From Fluviispira multicolorata (lineage in GTDB: Bacteria; Bdellovibrionota_B; Oligoflexia; Silvanigrellales; Silvanigrellaceae): 64,000 nt of DNA. The stretch spans positions 18,459-82,458 of the forward strand of contig NZ_WFLN01000012.1 of the NCBI RefSeq assembly GCF_009208585.1, in the 5' to 3' direction. Below are positions 45,001 to 53,662 of the stretch, one piece after another; within the stretch, counting starts at the first letter, position 1; each line of letters starts with the position of its first letter. The notes below the pieces were generated by a model, which was given only the letters and a program-made list of their open reading frames with translations, searched no databases and had not been told where the DNA came from. The translations under genes and the position numbers were made by a program.

Positions 45001-46024
45001 CTACAGGAGTTTGTAAGTAAAAATCTTTAGCTTGATTTATTGATTTAAATGATTCTGCAAGTGAAGAGTTAACACCACGATAACTAAACAAAGTTTTTGG
45101 TAGGAGATCATTTTCTGTCTCTCCAGTTTCTTGTACAGATAACAATCTTGGAAAAGAGTTAAATTCGTTGTCTTCATAGCGAAATAAATAACTTCTGAGC
45201 TGTTTATTTTTCTTTAGAACTCGAATTTTTTGCACCCGTCCTGCAATCAACTGTGCAAGTCCACGCACAAAATGTGGATTTTTAAATCGATTCTCTTCGT
45301 AATTAACTTGCACTAACAAATCGTCTGCGACAATTGTACTCAGAAGAGGCTTTGAAACAAAAAGAAAATCTTCTGAGAATTTAAAAGATTTTGAAGAAGC
45401 TGTGGGTTTTATATAGGAATAATATATTTTCTGCTGACCTTGAAAGGATGATTTGGCACTTAAATACCATTCCAAAGCCTGTCCATCTGCATTGACAACC
45501 TGTCCCTCTATAGAGGATCCAAACGAATAGATTTCACCATTTGCTTTATAATAAACAAAACCTCTTTCTCCACAGCGAAGAATATCTCTAGCGGAATTTA
45601 AATGACTCGCCCATGTACCATTTCCAAGAGCAATCATTCTTGAACCATTTAAATAAAGATTGTCTGCATTTGAAGATGCACAACTGCTGCTTGAGATAAA
45701 TTGTGTGTTCCCTTTTTTTAAATCTAGAGCAAGTTTTGGTAAATTGAATTTCCAAAAGGATCCTGCTTCACTTAAAGCATCCTTAGAAGAATAGTAAACA
45801 CTTAAATCTATACTCATTTGACGCAATGCAGGTGTCTGAATGGGAATTGAATAGGAAATATCGCCATTTTCAAACGCTGTCCAATCCAAACTACGTGCTC
45901 CAAATTTTCCAGGAGCTTCAGGTCTTGATAGAATGGGAGCTGATAAGGACTCTGCATACAATTCATTCGATGTTAACAAAAGACTCGATAACGCAAAGAA
46001 ATACATTAAATTATTTTTTTTCAC
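39002..46024 (-). CDS. SpvB/FG-GAP/Rhs polymorphic toxin with AHH nuclease tip
   Basis: This 2340-aa exported protein has a GTG start with AGAGGAT upstream and a signal peptide (about 1-25, ending LYAES). A SpvB-like N-terminal domain follows (GDISYSIPIQTPALRQMSIDL). FG-GAP/VCBS repeats lie at about 420-610 (FFDFTGNGLTDIF, DWNGDGLPDLLEF), then a Tc-B-like middle and YD/Rhs repeats from about 1000. The Rhs core is at about 2040-2093 (GARAYDPARGVWMSPD, YSMNNPVLLNDPSG). The 247-aa tip carries IHHICTDKNY near 2200, then GGPWTPKFEELFE and HSEEYH, the AHH family of HNH-type nucleases. Rhs shells enclose a toxic tip and release it in a target. The lysine-rich C-terminal tail follows. It is the third gene of the operon. 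Confidence 0.88.
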   Translation of the reverse strand: MKKNNLMYFFALSSLLLTSNELYAESLSAPILSRPEAPGKFGARSLDWTAFENGDISYSIPIQTPALRQMSIDLSVYYSSKDALSEAGSFWKFNLPKLALDLKKGNTQFISSSSCASSNADNLYLNGSRMIALGNGTWASHLNSARDILRCGERGFVYYKANGEIYSFGSSIEGQVVNADGQALEWYLSAKSSFQGQQKIYYSYIKPTASSKSFKFSEDFLFVSKPLLSTIVADDLLVQVNYEENRFKNPHFVRGLAQLIAGRVQKIRVLKKNKQLRSYLFRYEDNEFNSFPRLLSVQETGETENDLLPKTLFSYRGVNSSLAESFKSINQAKDFYLQTPVAEYTKFADILGIGTSQALVPAGSAGVWLYSHDPSQVFLPDKETNFAKTKRQFISFDKHLGDPNYKKLANMSFFDFTGNGLTDIFISSGQGEITPYIMINDRKIDADGNISFERAARFDKYDYEFMTMCNPDARKWKLADFSGNGKGDFFCTGRTGIHIFLNKGLGEYKKSLDVYFIEGEQVRIPTDLDLRYADISNIQIVDWNGDGLPDLLEFNGAKVTLYLNNGRLAKGERKGKFFEKIELGIIPSLAGIKPSEIVIGDFTGTGLPSLYYDRKYFLINNGLGQPLTESYIENAPKMNTQQMAVANLTGTGKQQIIASAGYENNIIELANRSFPNLLHSVVTSDGRFLSFNYSSSVLENREAREAEGDTEVREIENKFPHMPVIIPVLKQVGISDHFNPMRISRYSYRIPQYDRGLNKFLGFSLVRKQDVGDATQAGTLSEQRLLSGYRISESEIYASIEDHRLSSEKTAFFKGAPLECFDKNILQDKTQWCADLSGLSYYKRTGAAYNAQSFATGRINTQENYKTERSQISIRSLTANDFSGLGALINGVNEPAQIYREVTESFVNGDKYLNYQSLYGKVTNIYDEQGRVVTSVKSNSPILTGDDQVTTYNYFCPSSHLENPKIFCDNIELTQTSSALGSVKQLTQKVVYDNFTGLPLEEWSSNQNNELVLHTSAQYDSFGRFISLVKATGEYSFFEWDTENANLKSILDHDKIKINAEYDDFGRIHKIYSNKGNISKFSYDSFSRILSTSKNIAGNNPINIIHTEQSLWNTFLNWLKTAFGHQNTSTELVEIERYEYSFPSLKIASALSLEEAVKSWNNFDTQLPIIPNADSYNESVLGKFTDVEIIPGHVSIYRRNQANEELSLTSKIWLSGGDEALFLAAKIGENRYSVTNKAKINSRGKIHTEYLNSEISFENIQNNKLPNINSFQVKSIFKFYSDGNIASVEFAEESVQKYIQGVDFEEAISPEGRRSRRIFNQLGQVAAKHIGLDSNGNITQDTLVTNINYDALGRLSQISNNDGLFAMQTFSASGQVEAQTNNALGISRYFYDNYGRLIQSALCPVGTDSESCNLLNSSVLYKSYAYNAKGKLEKEEHTRFNRENGTHAKETIQYQFGSFEANNRVQDVGMPISISIHSLSELGGSLSKRLLSYDQEGGVVSEDLELFLGLQKNNSSDLENKKSVGVYQVERIRDLSGNLVQLRSRGGFSRDKLTELKDNYFTGYAAKYEAGTSQLTRLSFLQNGKEQSVPLQSVYLDGQGYVKKINLENNLELQACWHKRKEVPLAYWVGKKDNTPNKLCDASTDTTNALFHNRWDYDKDLFPISSTDLRGNIISNAALSGNSLFSYDVQGRLASTQGIDDESHSWGKITYEYSVGGKINKVTRSGHFIKERIGKNANSLVDTYSYSTAGQIGLLQSVLSSDNKETALQKFASDSIGFRKYGVAPTLAVLNSDTLNRAASSWKNQEEIPMHKYIWNGRGQLAGVFGAVLKKDSHNLETNELLNYRMSDAGGGQLAEFDGVDFLENKKDKTTEVTLTKLPRNVNLTDGITFERDEIHLSIDLGSFASLRLITRYPTLNATSPETLKSAEMQTRKELVVKDHVGSVSQVIDISTHKIVERNASEPFGLARGIPLLSNSVLNEFKTNNKRADIALYQNAQSNMRDNWELKSYEVVGSSNGNAAQGMRGSTVFATGKFSASTGLHYMGARAYDPARGVWMSPDLYLGQSLERMFSSPAEANLFQYSMNNPVLLNDPSGESYKKVIKDTIQTGDAALAAQEFYESVSERVADVVNTDLTFEQRTYQGLCIAAELAPINCDEADAIRNGISVAYEVTQDFFAQDSVQSSSPKTEVYDSVEASKDEKAQIHHICTDKNYVSKSNGGPWTPKFEELFEDVKMSMQDDLNKVSVPGHKSRHSEEYHTTVYERLIKAVDGKTGDESKQSFRSELTNLKKEIATRGSELNNMVRRVDANGNSTSKNKSNNVNKDGKDIKNKSSTVKKEEKK
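39743..41037 (-). repeat. Rhs core duplication, copy B (full-length toxin)
   Basis: This block is nearly identical to 33681-34975 in direct orientation, 6.06 kb apart. Recombination between the two would replace the AHH tip with the REase tip and delete the Imm11 array. Confidence 0.9.
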
Positions 46025-46086
46025 TTTATCCTCTTTTAAAAATGAAACTAAGATAAGACCCCGTTCACAAACGAGGTCTTATTTAA

Positions 46087-49000
46087 TCAATTTGAAATTA
46101 AAAAATTTAACTCAATGCCAACGGTTTTAATTTTTTGATTGCTCTTCCTCTTCTGGTTCACTTTTTGATCTAAATAATAGGGTGAATAGACAAATGTGTA
46201 TTTACCAAGAAGTGGAAGCCCTGCAAATGAACTCGAAATGGAAGATTTTGCATTTGCACATGAAGCTGAATAAATGTCATCTGAACTGATACACCCTGAT
46301 ATTTGATGGGTGAGTTGTTTGAGATTTGAAAGTTGATTTTTACTGTTTGATAAATATCCTGTTAAAGGTTTCCAATAAATATCATTTTTTATAGGAGTAC
46401 TATTTGCATCCTTTGATAAAAGTTGAACCCATTGCAATGATGTAATTCTATTATCTGAATAATTAATGTTCGCAGGCAATTCTGAATATATAGTTTTAAC
46501 CTTTGTACACATAGAATTTTGTGCGTGCAATGGGTCAAATAAATAGGGAAAGTTTTTGCCATAAATAGCATATTGCTCTTTTTCATTATCTAATACTGAA
46601 ATAAAATTATTATATTGCCCACTGCTATAATTGCTAAAGTTTTCTCCGCATTGATCAGGAATAAGAGAATTTTTATCGAGCCCATCGCGCATTAAATAGG
46701 CTATATTATCTTTAGTCAAAAACGGATTAGAATAATATTCGTTTGTTCTTGGGTACTCTTGAATAATATTTACAGTCATATCAATAAGGCGTGAATTATA
46801 ATATTCATTATTAAATTCTTCCAATATAAAATTCTTTAGGGAGAGTAACTTTTCGTCAAAATTCAAATTGGAAAAACCTTTTGTATTAAGAGTATGCAGA
46901 AACTGATTGTCGAACAACTGTTCAGTATCATCAGCGATTAATTGTAGACTATCCCGATATTCACTTGAATAAAGTTGTAAACTTAGAATTTTCTGTTGAC
47001 TATATAAACTTTCATTTTTAAATAAAAGGTTATCATGCAATATATTCAAATCTTTCAAACAATTCTGAGCATCATAGAAAGATGCCAAATAGGAGCAATT
47101 TTGTTTCGCTCGTGACATCAATTTTAAATGATGCAAATAATCTTTGTCCAATAAATTTCTTGAGTTTGCAGGCATATTTAAAATTTTATTTGCCGATAGA
47201 TTTAAATAATCTTTAGCAAGAGCTCCTACATCATAAATAAGTGGAATATCATTTAAAAAACTTTTCAGATTTGGACTCAGTGAGGTAATAAGTGCAAGGC
47301 TATTGCCATGACTCTCATATCTAGCATATGCACGTGCGATCGATGATTGTAAATTTTCCGAACGCATTTGAACAATTGCAAGATTTTCTTGTGAGGTTTT
47401 TTCCGATGTTTTTGCTGTTTGCAATTGAGCTCTATTATTTTTCTGCTTATTTAGGACAATTTCAAGTTCGGTAAACCTATTATTTTCTATTTTTTCTTTA
47501 TAGAAGTTTTCAAAATAATCACTGGAACTAAAGTTCTTAACTGAACTTAATATCAAGTTTCTCAAATCCTCACTTATTCCAAGATTATTTTCTTGATTTT
47601 GTATTTGAGTTTGAATATTTTGAATTTGATTATTTAATTCTATTTTTTTCTCATTAACCGTGCTATCAAGTTCAATTTGACTCTGCCCAATTGAATATTT
47701 AATCTGGAGTGCTTGTAATTCAGCCTGTTTTATTGAAAATTGTGCATCTAAAATTGACGCAAACTTCGGTCTCTGGCTATTTTCAGAATTTTCTATAATA
47801 GCCGAGCAAAACTTTTGTGGATCAGTGAGTAACTTTCTATTTCCATCATTCACACCTAAATAATTTTGAATATATACCTTTTCTGTATTAAATGCTGCGA
47901 TAGAATTAACAAAATTTACATAGTTTTTTATTTCTGTTGCAGGTCCTGGTGAGCTCGATCCTGTTGTATTTGGTCGTGTAGAATTATAGTTTGAATAATC
48001 CTTTAAAAGATCATCAATAACCTTTGTTATTTCTTCGGAGTTTGGAATATATTTTATAACATTTCTACAACTTCTTTGAGTAGGCGGCCCTCTGTCTCGT
48101 GCAGAGTTATCAGGATTAGTACATTCTTGAGTCGTATATTGAGTTTTTCCGTCGATAGGTTTCGAATTTAATTTATCTAACTCTACATTTCCCAAGCGGG
48201 ATCTTGCTTCATAAATCACTGCTAATTTACATGCGGGCAAACTGTCCTTTGGCAATTTTTCTAAAGCATTTACTATATCACGATTGATTTCTTTAGGATC
48301 CGTTGAAGTGCTGAAATTTTTCCTTATATCAGATAAATCACACCCATTTTTTCCTATAAAAAAAGTTACTGAGTTTAAATGGTTGACAAATTTTCCGCAG
48401 TCATTTTTCCATTCATTCTTAGCTGTTTCATACTTTTCTGTGCTTAAGTTTAAAATTTTTCCTTGCAGACCAGAAGAACAATTTTCAAAATTATCATTGC
48501 CACACAACTCTGTCATATATTTTTTAATCGAAACTTCTTTTTGCGAACTGTAATTATCTAAATTTTTCTTTAAACTATTTATGTTATTCAATGTACTTAG
48601 ATATGATATATAGTTTCTAAGCTGATTCTTCTGTTGGATTTTAACTTGCTCAATTTCGTCTCTTGTTCCATCCAGTAAAATTTGTGCAGCTTCACGTTGA
48701 TTTCTATTGAACTCAAGCTCAGTACTCGCTTTTGTTTCAAGCTTTTTGTTTAATTCAAATTCATTTTTTAACTCTTCAATATTATCAAACAACTCTTGCT
48801 TTTTATTTTCAAAATCATGCGTCTGTAAAAGATTTATTTGTGAAATTTTATCTTTTAACCCTTCAAATTCACTCTGCAAAAACTTTAATCTCACTTGTAA
48901 GCGCAAAGGATTGAGTGTTGCTGGATTGACGAAATTATACGAATGCCCTTTTAAGTTTAAAAAACTATTGGAAAGCTCAGGTTCTGATTTTATATATGCA

Positions 49001-50187
49001 TCACACTGTGCTTCATTCCAAAACATATTAGCTAAAAGATCCGCAGGAGATTTTTCTATAGCTACTTTGCTTGCGCTGGAACAAACCAAACGTTTCAAAT
49101 CAATTTTAATTGCTTTTTCTTTAATGGTTGCAAGTTCTGAGCACATTGAATTAAAATGGGTTGGAACATCGTTGCTTGTATTATTTTTGCTGCAATTATT
49201 TCCACTCAAAGCTGCTGTTGCAAATTGCCCCGCCTTGAGTAAATCGGTTGCAATAATTAGCTTTAAAGGAAGCTTATTATTTTCATCTAAGTTTTTAATA
49301 TTAAATTGAGAGTTTAATTGTTTGAGGTCATCCTGCAAACTTTCATTAGGTAAAGTAACGGGCATATTTAATTCTTTTGCTGAAGTCACTCCATTCCAAC
49401 GATAAATAGCACGCTCATAAAAGCCAATAGCAGATAGAGCTTCGGCTAAAGCGCCGAGCTGGTATTCAAGCTTTTCTTCACTGATATTTTCTTTAAAACC
49501 AAATAAAAATTGTTTGTTAGCTTTTTCATCGAGCGAATAAATTCGTGGAATTTTATCTGCAAAAATACGTTCTTTTTCAACCAACTGCTGTGCAATAGCA
49601 GCAGATCGAATAAGGCCATTTAATTTAGCAAAACGACTTTTATTAAAATTGTCTTGTTCGTTCCAATTTTCACTCTCAGCAGGATCGTCTGAGCTATGTG
49701 AAGTTAAGAGAGATTCTTGATTAAAAGGAGCTAAAGGAACTCTTTGCAAAGTATTCATAAGCATAGCATTGGCCAGATACAACTCAGGATAATAGCATGC
49801 ATATATATTAGCATTTAGTGGTTTCTCAGATTGAGTGAGTTTGCTTATTTTATCAAGTATACTCACCAAAGGTATTGCTTTATTACCAACATGACTGAGA
49901 AGATCTTTATTGTTATATTCTTTAAATATTTCTTTGATTTCATTTTTAAATTCTAAGTTATCTATTGAGCAATTTTTCATTCTTTGCTCCATATCTGCAG
50001 AAGATACATGAGAGCTGGTACCATCATGAAATGTAGAGTTTGCAGCATTTAAACTTATTGCAATGATACGTTTTTCGTTTGCGCTATCCATATTTAAATA
50101 TTCAGTCTGTTTTTTTGCACAAGAATATAATAAACAGGTTGAAAATGACAATGCTATAATTCTTTTATACTTCTTTTTCTCAAACAT
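46087..50187 (-). CDS. Large coiled-coil lipoprotein of unknown function in the toxin operon
   Basis: This 1366-aa protein has a signal peptide with lipobox-like LYSC (about residue 23). Helical N- and middle parts contain two long coiled coils at about 435-560 (EELKNEFELNKKLETKASTE) and about 800-985 (NQIQNIQTQIQNQENN). A C-terminal region of unknown fold ends in beta-rich KYTFVYSPYYLD. I do not recognise a family. Its place between the RCC1 gene and the Rhs toxin, and its size, suggest a role in exporting, anchoring or delivering the toxin, perhaps like the TcA subunit of Tc toxins. That analogy rests on gene order only. Confidence 0.7.
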   Translation of the reverse strand: MFEKKKYKRIIALSFSTCLLYSCAKKQTEYLNMDSANEKRIIAISLNAANSTFHDGTSSHVSSADMEQRMKNCSIDNLEFKNEIKEIFKEYNNKDLLSHVGNKAIPLVSILDKISKLTQSEKPLNANIYACYYPELYLANAMLMNTLQRVPLAPFNQESLLTSHSSDDPAESENWNEQDNFNKSRFAKLNGLIRSAAIAQQLVEKERIFADKIPRIYSLDEKANKQFLFGFKENISEEKLEYQLGALAEALSAIGFYERAIYRWNGVTSAKELNMPVTLPNESLQDDLKQLNSQFNIKNLDENNKLPLKLIIATDLLKAGQFATAALSGNNCSKNNTSNDVPTHFNSMCSELATIKEKAIKIDLKRLVCSSASKVAIEKSPADLLANMFWNEAQCDAYIKSEPELSNSFLNLKGHSYNFVNPATLNPLRLQVRLKFLQSEFEGLKDKISQINLLQTHDFENKKQELFDNIEELKNEFELNKKLETKASTELEFNRNQREAAQILLDGTRDEIEQVKIQQKNQLRNYISYLSTLNNINSLKKNLDNYSSQKEVSIKKYMTELCGNDNFENCSSGLQGKILNLSTEKYETAKNEWKNDCGKFVNHLNSVTFFIGKNGCDLSDIRKNFSTSTDPKEINRDIVNALEKLPKDSLPACKLAVIYEARSRLGNVELDKLNSKPIDGKTQYTTQECTNPDNSARDRGPPTQRSCRNVIKYIPNSEEITKVIDDLLKDYSNYNSTRPNTTGSSSPGPATEIKNYVNFVNSIAAFNTEKVYIQNYLGVNDGNRKLLTDPQKFCSAIIENSENSQRPKFASILDAQFSIKQAELQALQIKYSIGQSQIELDSTVNEKKIELNNQIQNIQTQIQNQENNLGISEDLRNLILSSVKNFSSSDYFENFYKEKIENNRFTELEIVLNKQKNNRAQLQTAKTSEKTSQENLAIVQMRSENLQSSIARAYARYESHGNSLALITSLSPNLKSFLNDIPLIYDVGALAKDYLNLSANKILNMPANSRNLLDKDYLHHLKLMSRAKQNCSYLASFYDAQNCLKDLNILHDNLLFKNESLYSQQKILSLQLYSSEYRDSLQLIADDTEQLFDNQFLHTLNTKGFSNLNFDEKLLSLKNFILEEFNNEYYNSRLIDMTVNIIQEYPRTNEYYSNPFLTKDNIAYLMRDGLDKNSLIPDQCGENFSNYSSGQYNNFISVLDNEKEQYAIYGKNFPYLFDPLHAQNSMCTKVKTIYSELPANINYSDNRITSLQWVQLLSKDANSTPIKNDIYWKPLTGYLSNSKNQLSNLKQLTHQISGCISSDDIYSASCANAKSSISSSFAGLPLLGKYTFVYSPYYLDQKVNQKRKSNQKIKTVGIELNFLISN

Positions 50188-50229
50188 ATTTTTAAGTCCT
50201 ATAAAATAATTTTTTTTATTTTTAAATCT

Positions 50230-52464
50230 TTAGCGAGATTTTCCCCAGCAAGAAAGTGTGTTGTCTAAAGTCGAAATTCCGCATGCTTGTTTTTCACCTA
50301 AACTCAACGATTTAAATGTTTTTTCAGCTTGCACTCGTGTGAGACTCGAGAATTTTTCACTTATTCTTAAAGGATCAATAATTCCATTTTGATTTTTACC
50401 TAAGCAATAGGCTTCCTGTCTGTTATTTAACATACAAGTTGTACTTCCATTTGCTACTAATTGAGTAATATTTTGTGTATTTTTTAATTCTACCGGTTTG
50501 TTTATTTTATCACTACTGTATGCAATTTGCTCTTCACTATTATCGCCCCAACAGATGACTTTATTATCTGCTGCTAGCACTGTTTTTTTAATCCCACAGA
50601 AATGCTCTTTGCCACCAACGATGCTGAGTAGATTAAGATTTTCAATTTTTTGCGGAGAATTTTTCTTGATTAAATAAGGCTGACCAATTCCCAATTCTCC
50701 TTTAGCATTGCTGCCAAAGCAATAGACTTCATGTTCAAAAGAAAGAGCGCATGTTGCATTTTCACTCAAGGCAAGATCAATAAAATGAACGTTATTCAAA
50801 CTGACTTGAGTAAACTCACTTGCATTCAATGAACTTGTGAATGTTCCGTTGCCTAATTGTCCATTACTATTATTACCAGCACAAAATAGAGCTCCATCTT
50901 CTTTACGAATGGCGCAAGAATGACTATTGTTAACTACAATTTTTTTCATCGGTAAAGTTAACGATGCGATGAGTTGCGGATATGCGCGATGAGTTACATA
51001 AGAACTATCTGGATTAGACCAGCAATAACTGTTTAGTGGACTTTCATTACTCACTGCACAAGTGTGATCAATTCCCACGCTCACTTGGGTAAATGCTTGC
51101 GAACTAACCCATGGCGTTACAAGCGAAGCACTCCAAGGATTTGCTAATATATCGGATAAATTGTTTTCAAAACTTGAACACAATGCATGGGTGTTAAATG
51201 AACTTATTCCACAAATATAATTTTTCCCAACACTGACACTTGAATATGTGTTTTTCTGAATAAAGCCAAAACATTGGAGGTCTTTATTTTTTGTCACACT
51301 ACAGGTTGCTCTTGAATTTCCAGCCAATGAAATAACTCGAGAATTCATAAGTTTTTTTGGCTTAAAATGCGCATAATAATTCTGCCCATCCCTGTATTTT
51401 ATTTCTAATGAACCGTCTTTAGGATCTCCTCCTAATTGGCCAAAAGTGTTGTCACCAAAACAATATGGAATTTCATCCGTAGTGATTGTGCAGGAGGAGT
51501 GATTGCTTAAGCTAAGAGATTTGAAATTTAATTTTGCAAAATCTGGATTTTCATTTTGTAGAATAGGAGTTGGTGTTGCAATATAAGGGGTAAATATTGG
51601 ATTGTATGAAAGTTGCCCAAAGCTATTATTCCCCCAGCATTCTACTTTTTTGTCCAAATTGATTGCGCAAACATGTGTATTACCAGCTGCAAGCTCAGTA
51701 TATCTTTTGTTGTTTACTTGTGCTAGAACCGTCGATTTAGCACCTACATTTAATTGTCCTGTTTGACCAAAGGAATTATTGCCTGCGCAATAAATATGCC
51801 CACTTTTTTCTTCATTATTGTTTGTTGAAGCTTCATTTGTGAGAGCACAAAAAAATCCATCACCAGAGGCAACGGATAAAATAGTTTTTCCTGCTATTTC
51901 TATTAGTTGAAGATTAGATTGTTCTGGATGATTGCTCTCATTATTTTTTGATAAATGAATATTTGGAAGCTGACCATGTGAAGAATCTCCCCAGCCCCAA
52001 AGATGATCATCACTGTCAATGGCATAAGAGTTTTCACTTGAGACATTGACAGTTTTAAAGATTTTATCTGAGAATATTTTTTTTGGAATATTCTCCATAC
52101 TGGGATTTTCGTTACTTAAAGGACTGTACTTTTTTTGTCCCCAGCAATAAATAAAAGAATCCGCAGCATTTATTCCACAACTGTGATTATTTCCTAAGCT
52201 TATGCTTGAAAATTTTCCTAATATTACTGATTTATTGGGAGGGAGTCGAGTGAAGTCGGAATAAAGATCAAAACAAGTAATATTTTGTGAATCTTCAGAT
52301 AAGGTACAAAAAGAATTATTGTTACTGTAAATACTTGAATACAGACCGGTTCGATTCCAAATCACACTCCTTTTTTTTCGAGAATTACTTTCATTGTTAG
52401 CAAACGAGACCCCATACGCAAATAGCAAACATGAATATAAAAGATATATCAACTTTCTTTTCAA
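50230..52464 (-). CDS. Secreted RCC1-repeat beta-propeller protein
   Basis: This 744-aa exported protein starts at a TTG (52464) with AGGGAG upstream; a TTG at 52482 would be upstream of that site. The signal peptide is KRKLIYLLYSCLLFAYGVSFA. At least ten RCC1-type units follow (HVCAINLDKKVECWGNNS, SCTITTDEIPYCFGDNTFGQ, HSCAIRKEDGALFCAGNNS), each with a Cys pair likely to form a disulfide. RCC1 propellers bind proteins, and secreted bacterial versions often mediate adhesion or host interaction. It is the first gene of the toxin operon, 42 bp before the coiled-coil lipoprotein. Confidence 0.85.
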   Translation of the reverse strand: MKRKLIYLLYSCLLFAYGVSFANNESNSRKKRSVIWNRTGLYSSIYSNNNSFCTLSEDSQNITCFDLYSDFTRLPPNKSVILGKFSSISLGNNHSCGINAADSFIYCWGQKKYSPLSNENPSMENIPKKIFSDKIFKTVNVSSENSYAIDSDDHLWGWGDSSHGQLPNIHLSKNNESNHPEQSNLQLIEIAGKTILSVASGDGFFCALTNEASTNNNEEKSGHIYCAGNNSFGQTGQLNVGAKSTVLAQVNNKRYTELAAGNTHVCAINLDKKVECWGNNSFGQLSYNPIFTPYIATPTPILQNENPDFAKLNFKSLSLSNHSSCTITTDEIPYCFGDNTFGQLGGDPKDGSLEIKYRDGQNYYAHFKPKKLMNSRVISLAGNSRATCSVTKNKDLQCFGFIQKNTYSSVSVGKNYICGISSFNTHALCSSFENNLSDILANPWSASLVTPWVSSQAFTQVSVGIDHTCAVSNESPLNSYCWSNPDSSYVTHRAYPQLIASLTLPMKKIVVNNSHSCAIRKEDGALFCAGNNSNGQLGNGTFTSSLNASEFTQVSLNNVHFIDLALSENATCALSFEHEVYCFGSNAKGELGIGQPYLIKKNSPQKIENLNLLSIVGGKEHFCGIKKTVLAADNKVICWGDNSEEQIAYSSDKINKPVELKNTQNITQLVANGSTTCMLNNRQEAYCLGKNQNGIIDPLRISEKFSSLTRVQAEKTFKSLSLGEKQACGISTLDNTLSCWGKSR

Positions 52465-52531
52465 ACCACTCTCCCTTTGCAAAAATAAATGGCATATTTG
52501 TATTAATACTAAACCTGAGTTAAACGATGCG

Positions 52532-52559
52532 ATTGTATTTAGTTCAAAATACTTGTCAA
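52532..52559 (-). promoter_or_regulatory. Strong sigma70-type promoter of the toxin operon
   Basis: On the minus strand, TTGACA and TACAAT are separated by 16 bp. It would start transcription about 60 nt before the RCC1 gene. Confidence 0.75.
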
Positions 52560-52581
52560 TAAAAAAAAATAAAATAATGAT

Positions 52582-52610
52582 TTGACATTTTTTTTTGTAG
52601 ATTTTATAAG
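52582..52610 (+). promoter_or_regulatory. Strong sigma70-type promoter of the tail-collar gene
   Basis: TTGACA and TATAAG are separated by 17 bp, back to back with the toxin-operon promoter (22 bp apart). The spacer is T-rich. Confidence 0.75.
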
Positions 52611-52665
52611 AAATTGTTCTATTTTATACAAAATTTTATTTTTCCACTCTGCAAGGATATTTTGA

Positions 52666-53493
52666 ATGAATTTAAAAAGTGTTTTATTTCTTTCCGTATT
52701 CTCTTTCTCATCAATTGCCTTTGCACAAAATGACAATGTAGCAATTGAACTTATTTTAAAATTAGAAGACAGAATTCAGAGGCTAGAACAAGACAATATC
52801 AGTCGCAACCAACCACTCCTTCCTATAGGTACAGTTCTTGCCTATGCAGGAGAAAATATTCCAGACGGTTATCTTCCATGCGATGGGAGAGAACTCGTAA
52901 GATCTCAATATCCACAATTATATAATGTCATTGGTGACAATCACGGCAACGGCAATGGCTCAACAACCTTTCACATTCCTGACTACCGTGGTTTATTCTT
53001 AAGAGGTGTGGGTGCCAATGAAAATATTGCTCCCGAATCGGCTCTTCGCCTTGCTATGAAACCTGGCGGAAATGTTGGTGCAAAAGTGGGTTCCATTCAA
53101 ACTGATTCTGAACGCTTGCACTCTCACTCTGCTGGAGAGCTGAAAAATTCGGCTAGTGAATTGAATATTTCAGGGAATGCGAATCCTATTAAAAGTAAAA
53201 TTAGCGGGAGAACAAACGATGATGGTGGACATAGTAATTGGCAATCACATATTGAAAGTAGATCTCTTAAACTTCGTGGTGGTGATAATTTTTGGTACGA
53301 AAAATGGGCTATTTTCGATAATGAAGTGAAACCTCACAGCCACTCTTTCACAATTGATCTCCCAACATATAATCTAAACTTCTTCCAAAAAATAGCCTTA
53401 CCCCAAATCATTTCGGGACGCACAGCGGAAGCGGGTGGCAAAGAATCACGTCCGAAAAATGCGAATGTGAACTATATTATTAAATATCGCTAA
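52666..53493 (+). CDS. Exported phage tail-collar domain protein
   Basis: This 275-aa protein has a Sec signal peptide (about 1-20, ending IAFAQ), a short coiled coil (LILKLEDRIQRLEQD) and a tail-collar domain at about 45-110 (PIGTVLAYAGENIPDGYLPC, FHIPDYRGLFLRG). The C-terminal fold ends NVNYIIKYR, as in phage tail-fibre tips and microcystin-dependent-protein relatives. The signal peptide makes a prophage origin unlikely. A shared divergent promoter region with the RCC1-Rhs operon suggests coordinated expression, possibly as a trimeric surface-binding accessory. Confidence 0.8.
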   Translation: MNLKSVLFLSVFSFSSIAFAQNDNVAIELILKLEDRIQRLEQDNISRNQPLLPIGTVLAYAGENIPDGYLPCDGRELVRSQYPQLYNVIGDNHGNGNGSTTFHIPDYRGLFLRGVGANENIAPESALRLAMKPGGNVGAKVGSIQTDSERLHSHSAGELKNSASELNISGNANPIKSKISGRTNDDGGHSNWQSHIESRSLKLRGGDNFWYEKWAIFDNEVKPHSHSFTIDLPTYNLNFFQKIALPQIISGRTAEAGGKESRPKNANVNYIIKYR

Positions 53494-53662
53494 GTATTTT
53501 CAGCAATTTTTTCCTAAACATACTAAGAAAAATATTTTATTTTAACCCAACATATTATTACAAAGATAGAAATTATTTATCCCAATTCCAAGGCAGGAGA
53601 TGAGTGTAAAAACTTTACTAGCTCAGGAAAAACAAAATTTAAATGTAAGCGGTGTTAAGAAG

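Noticed and set aside
52666..53493. Prophage origin for the tail-collar gene
   Set aside because: It has a Sec signal peptide, its own strong promoter and no neighbouring phage structural genes.
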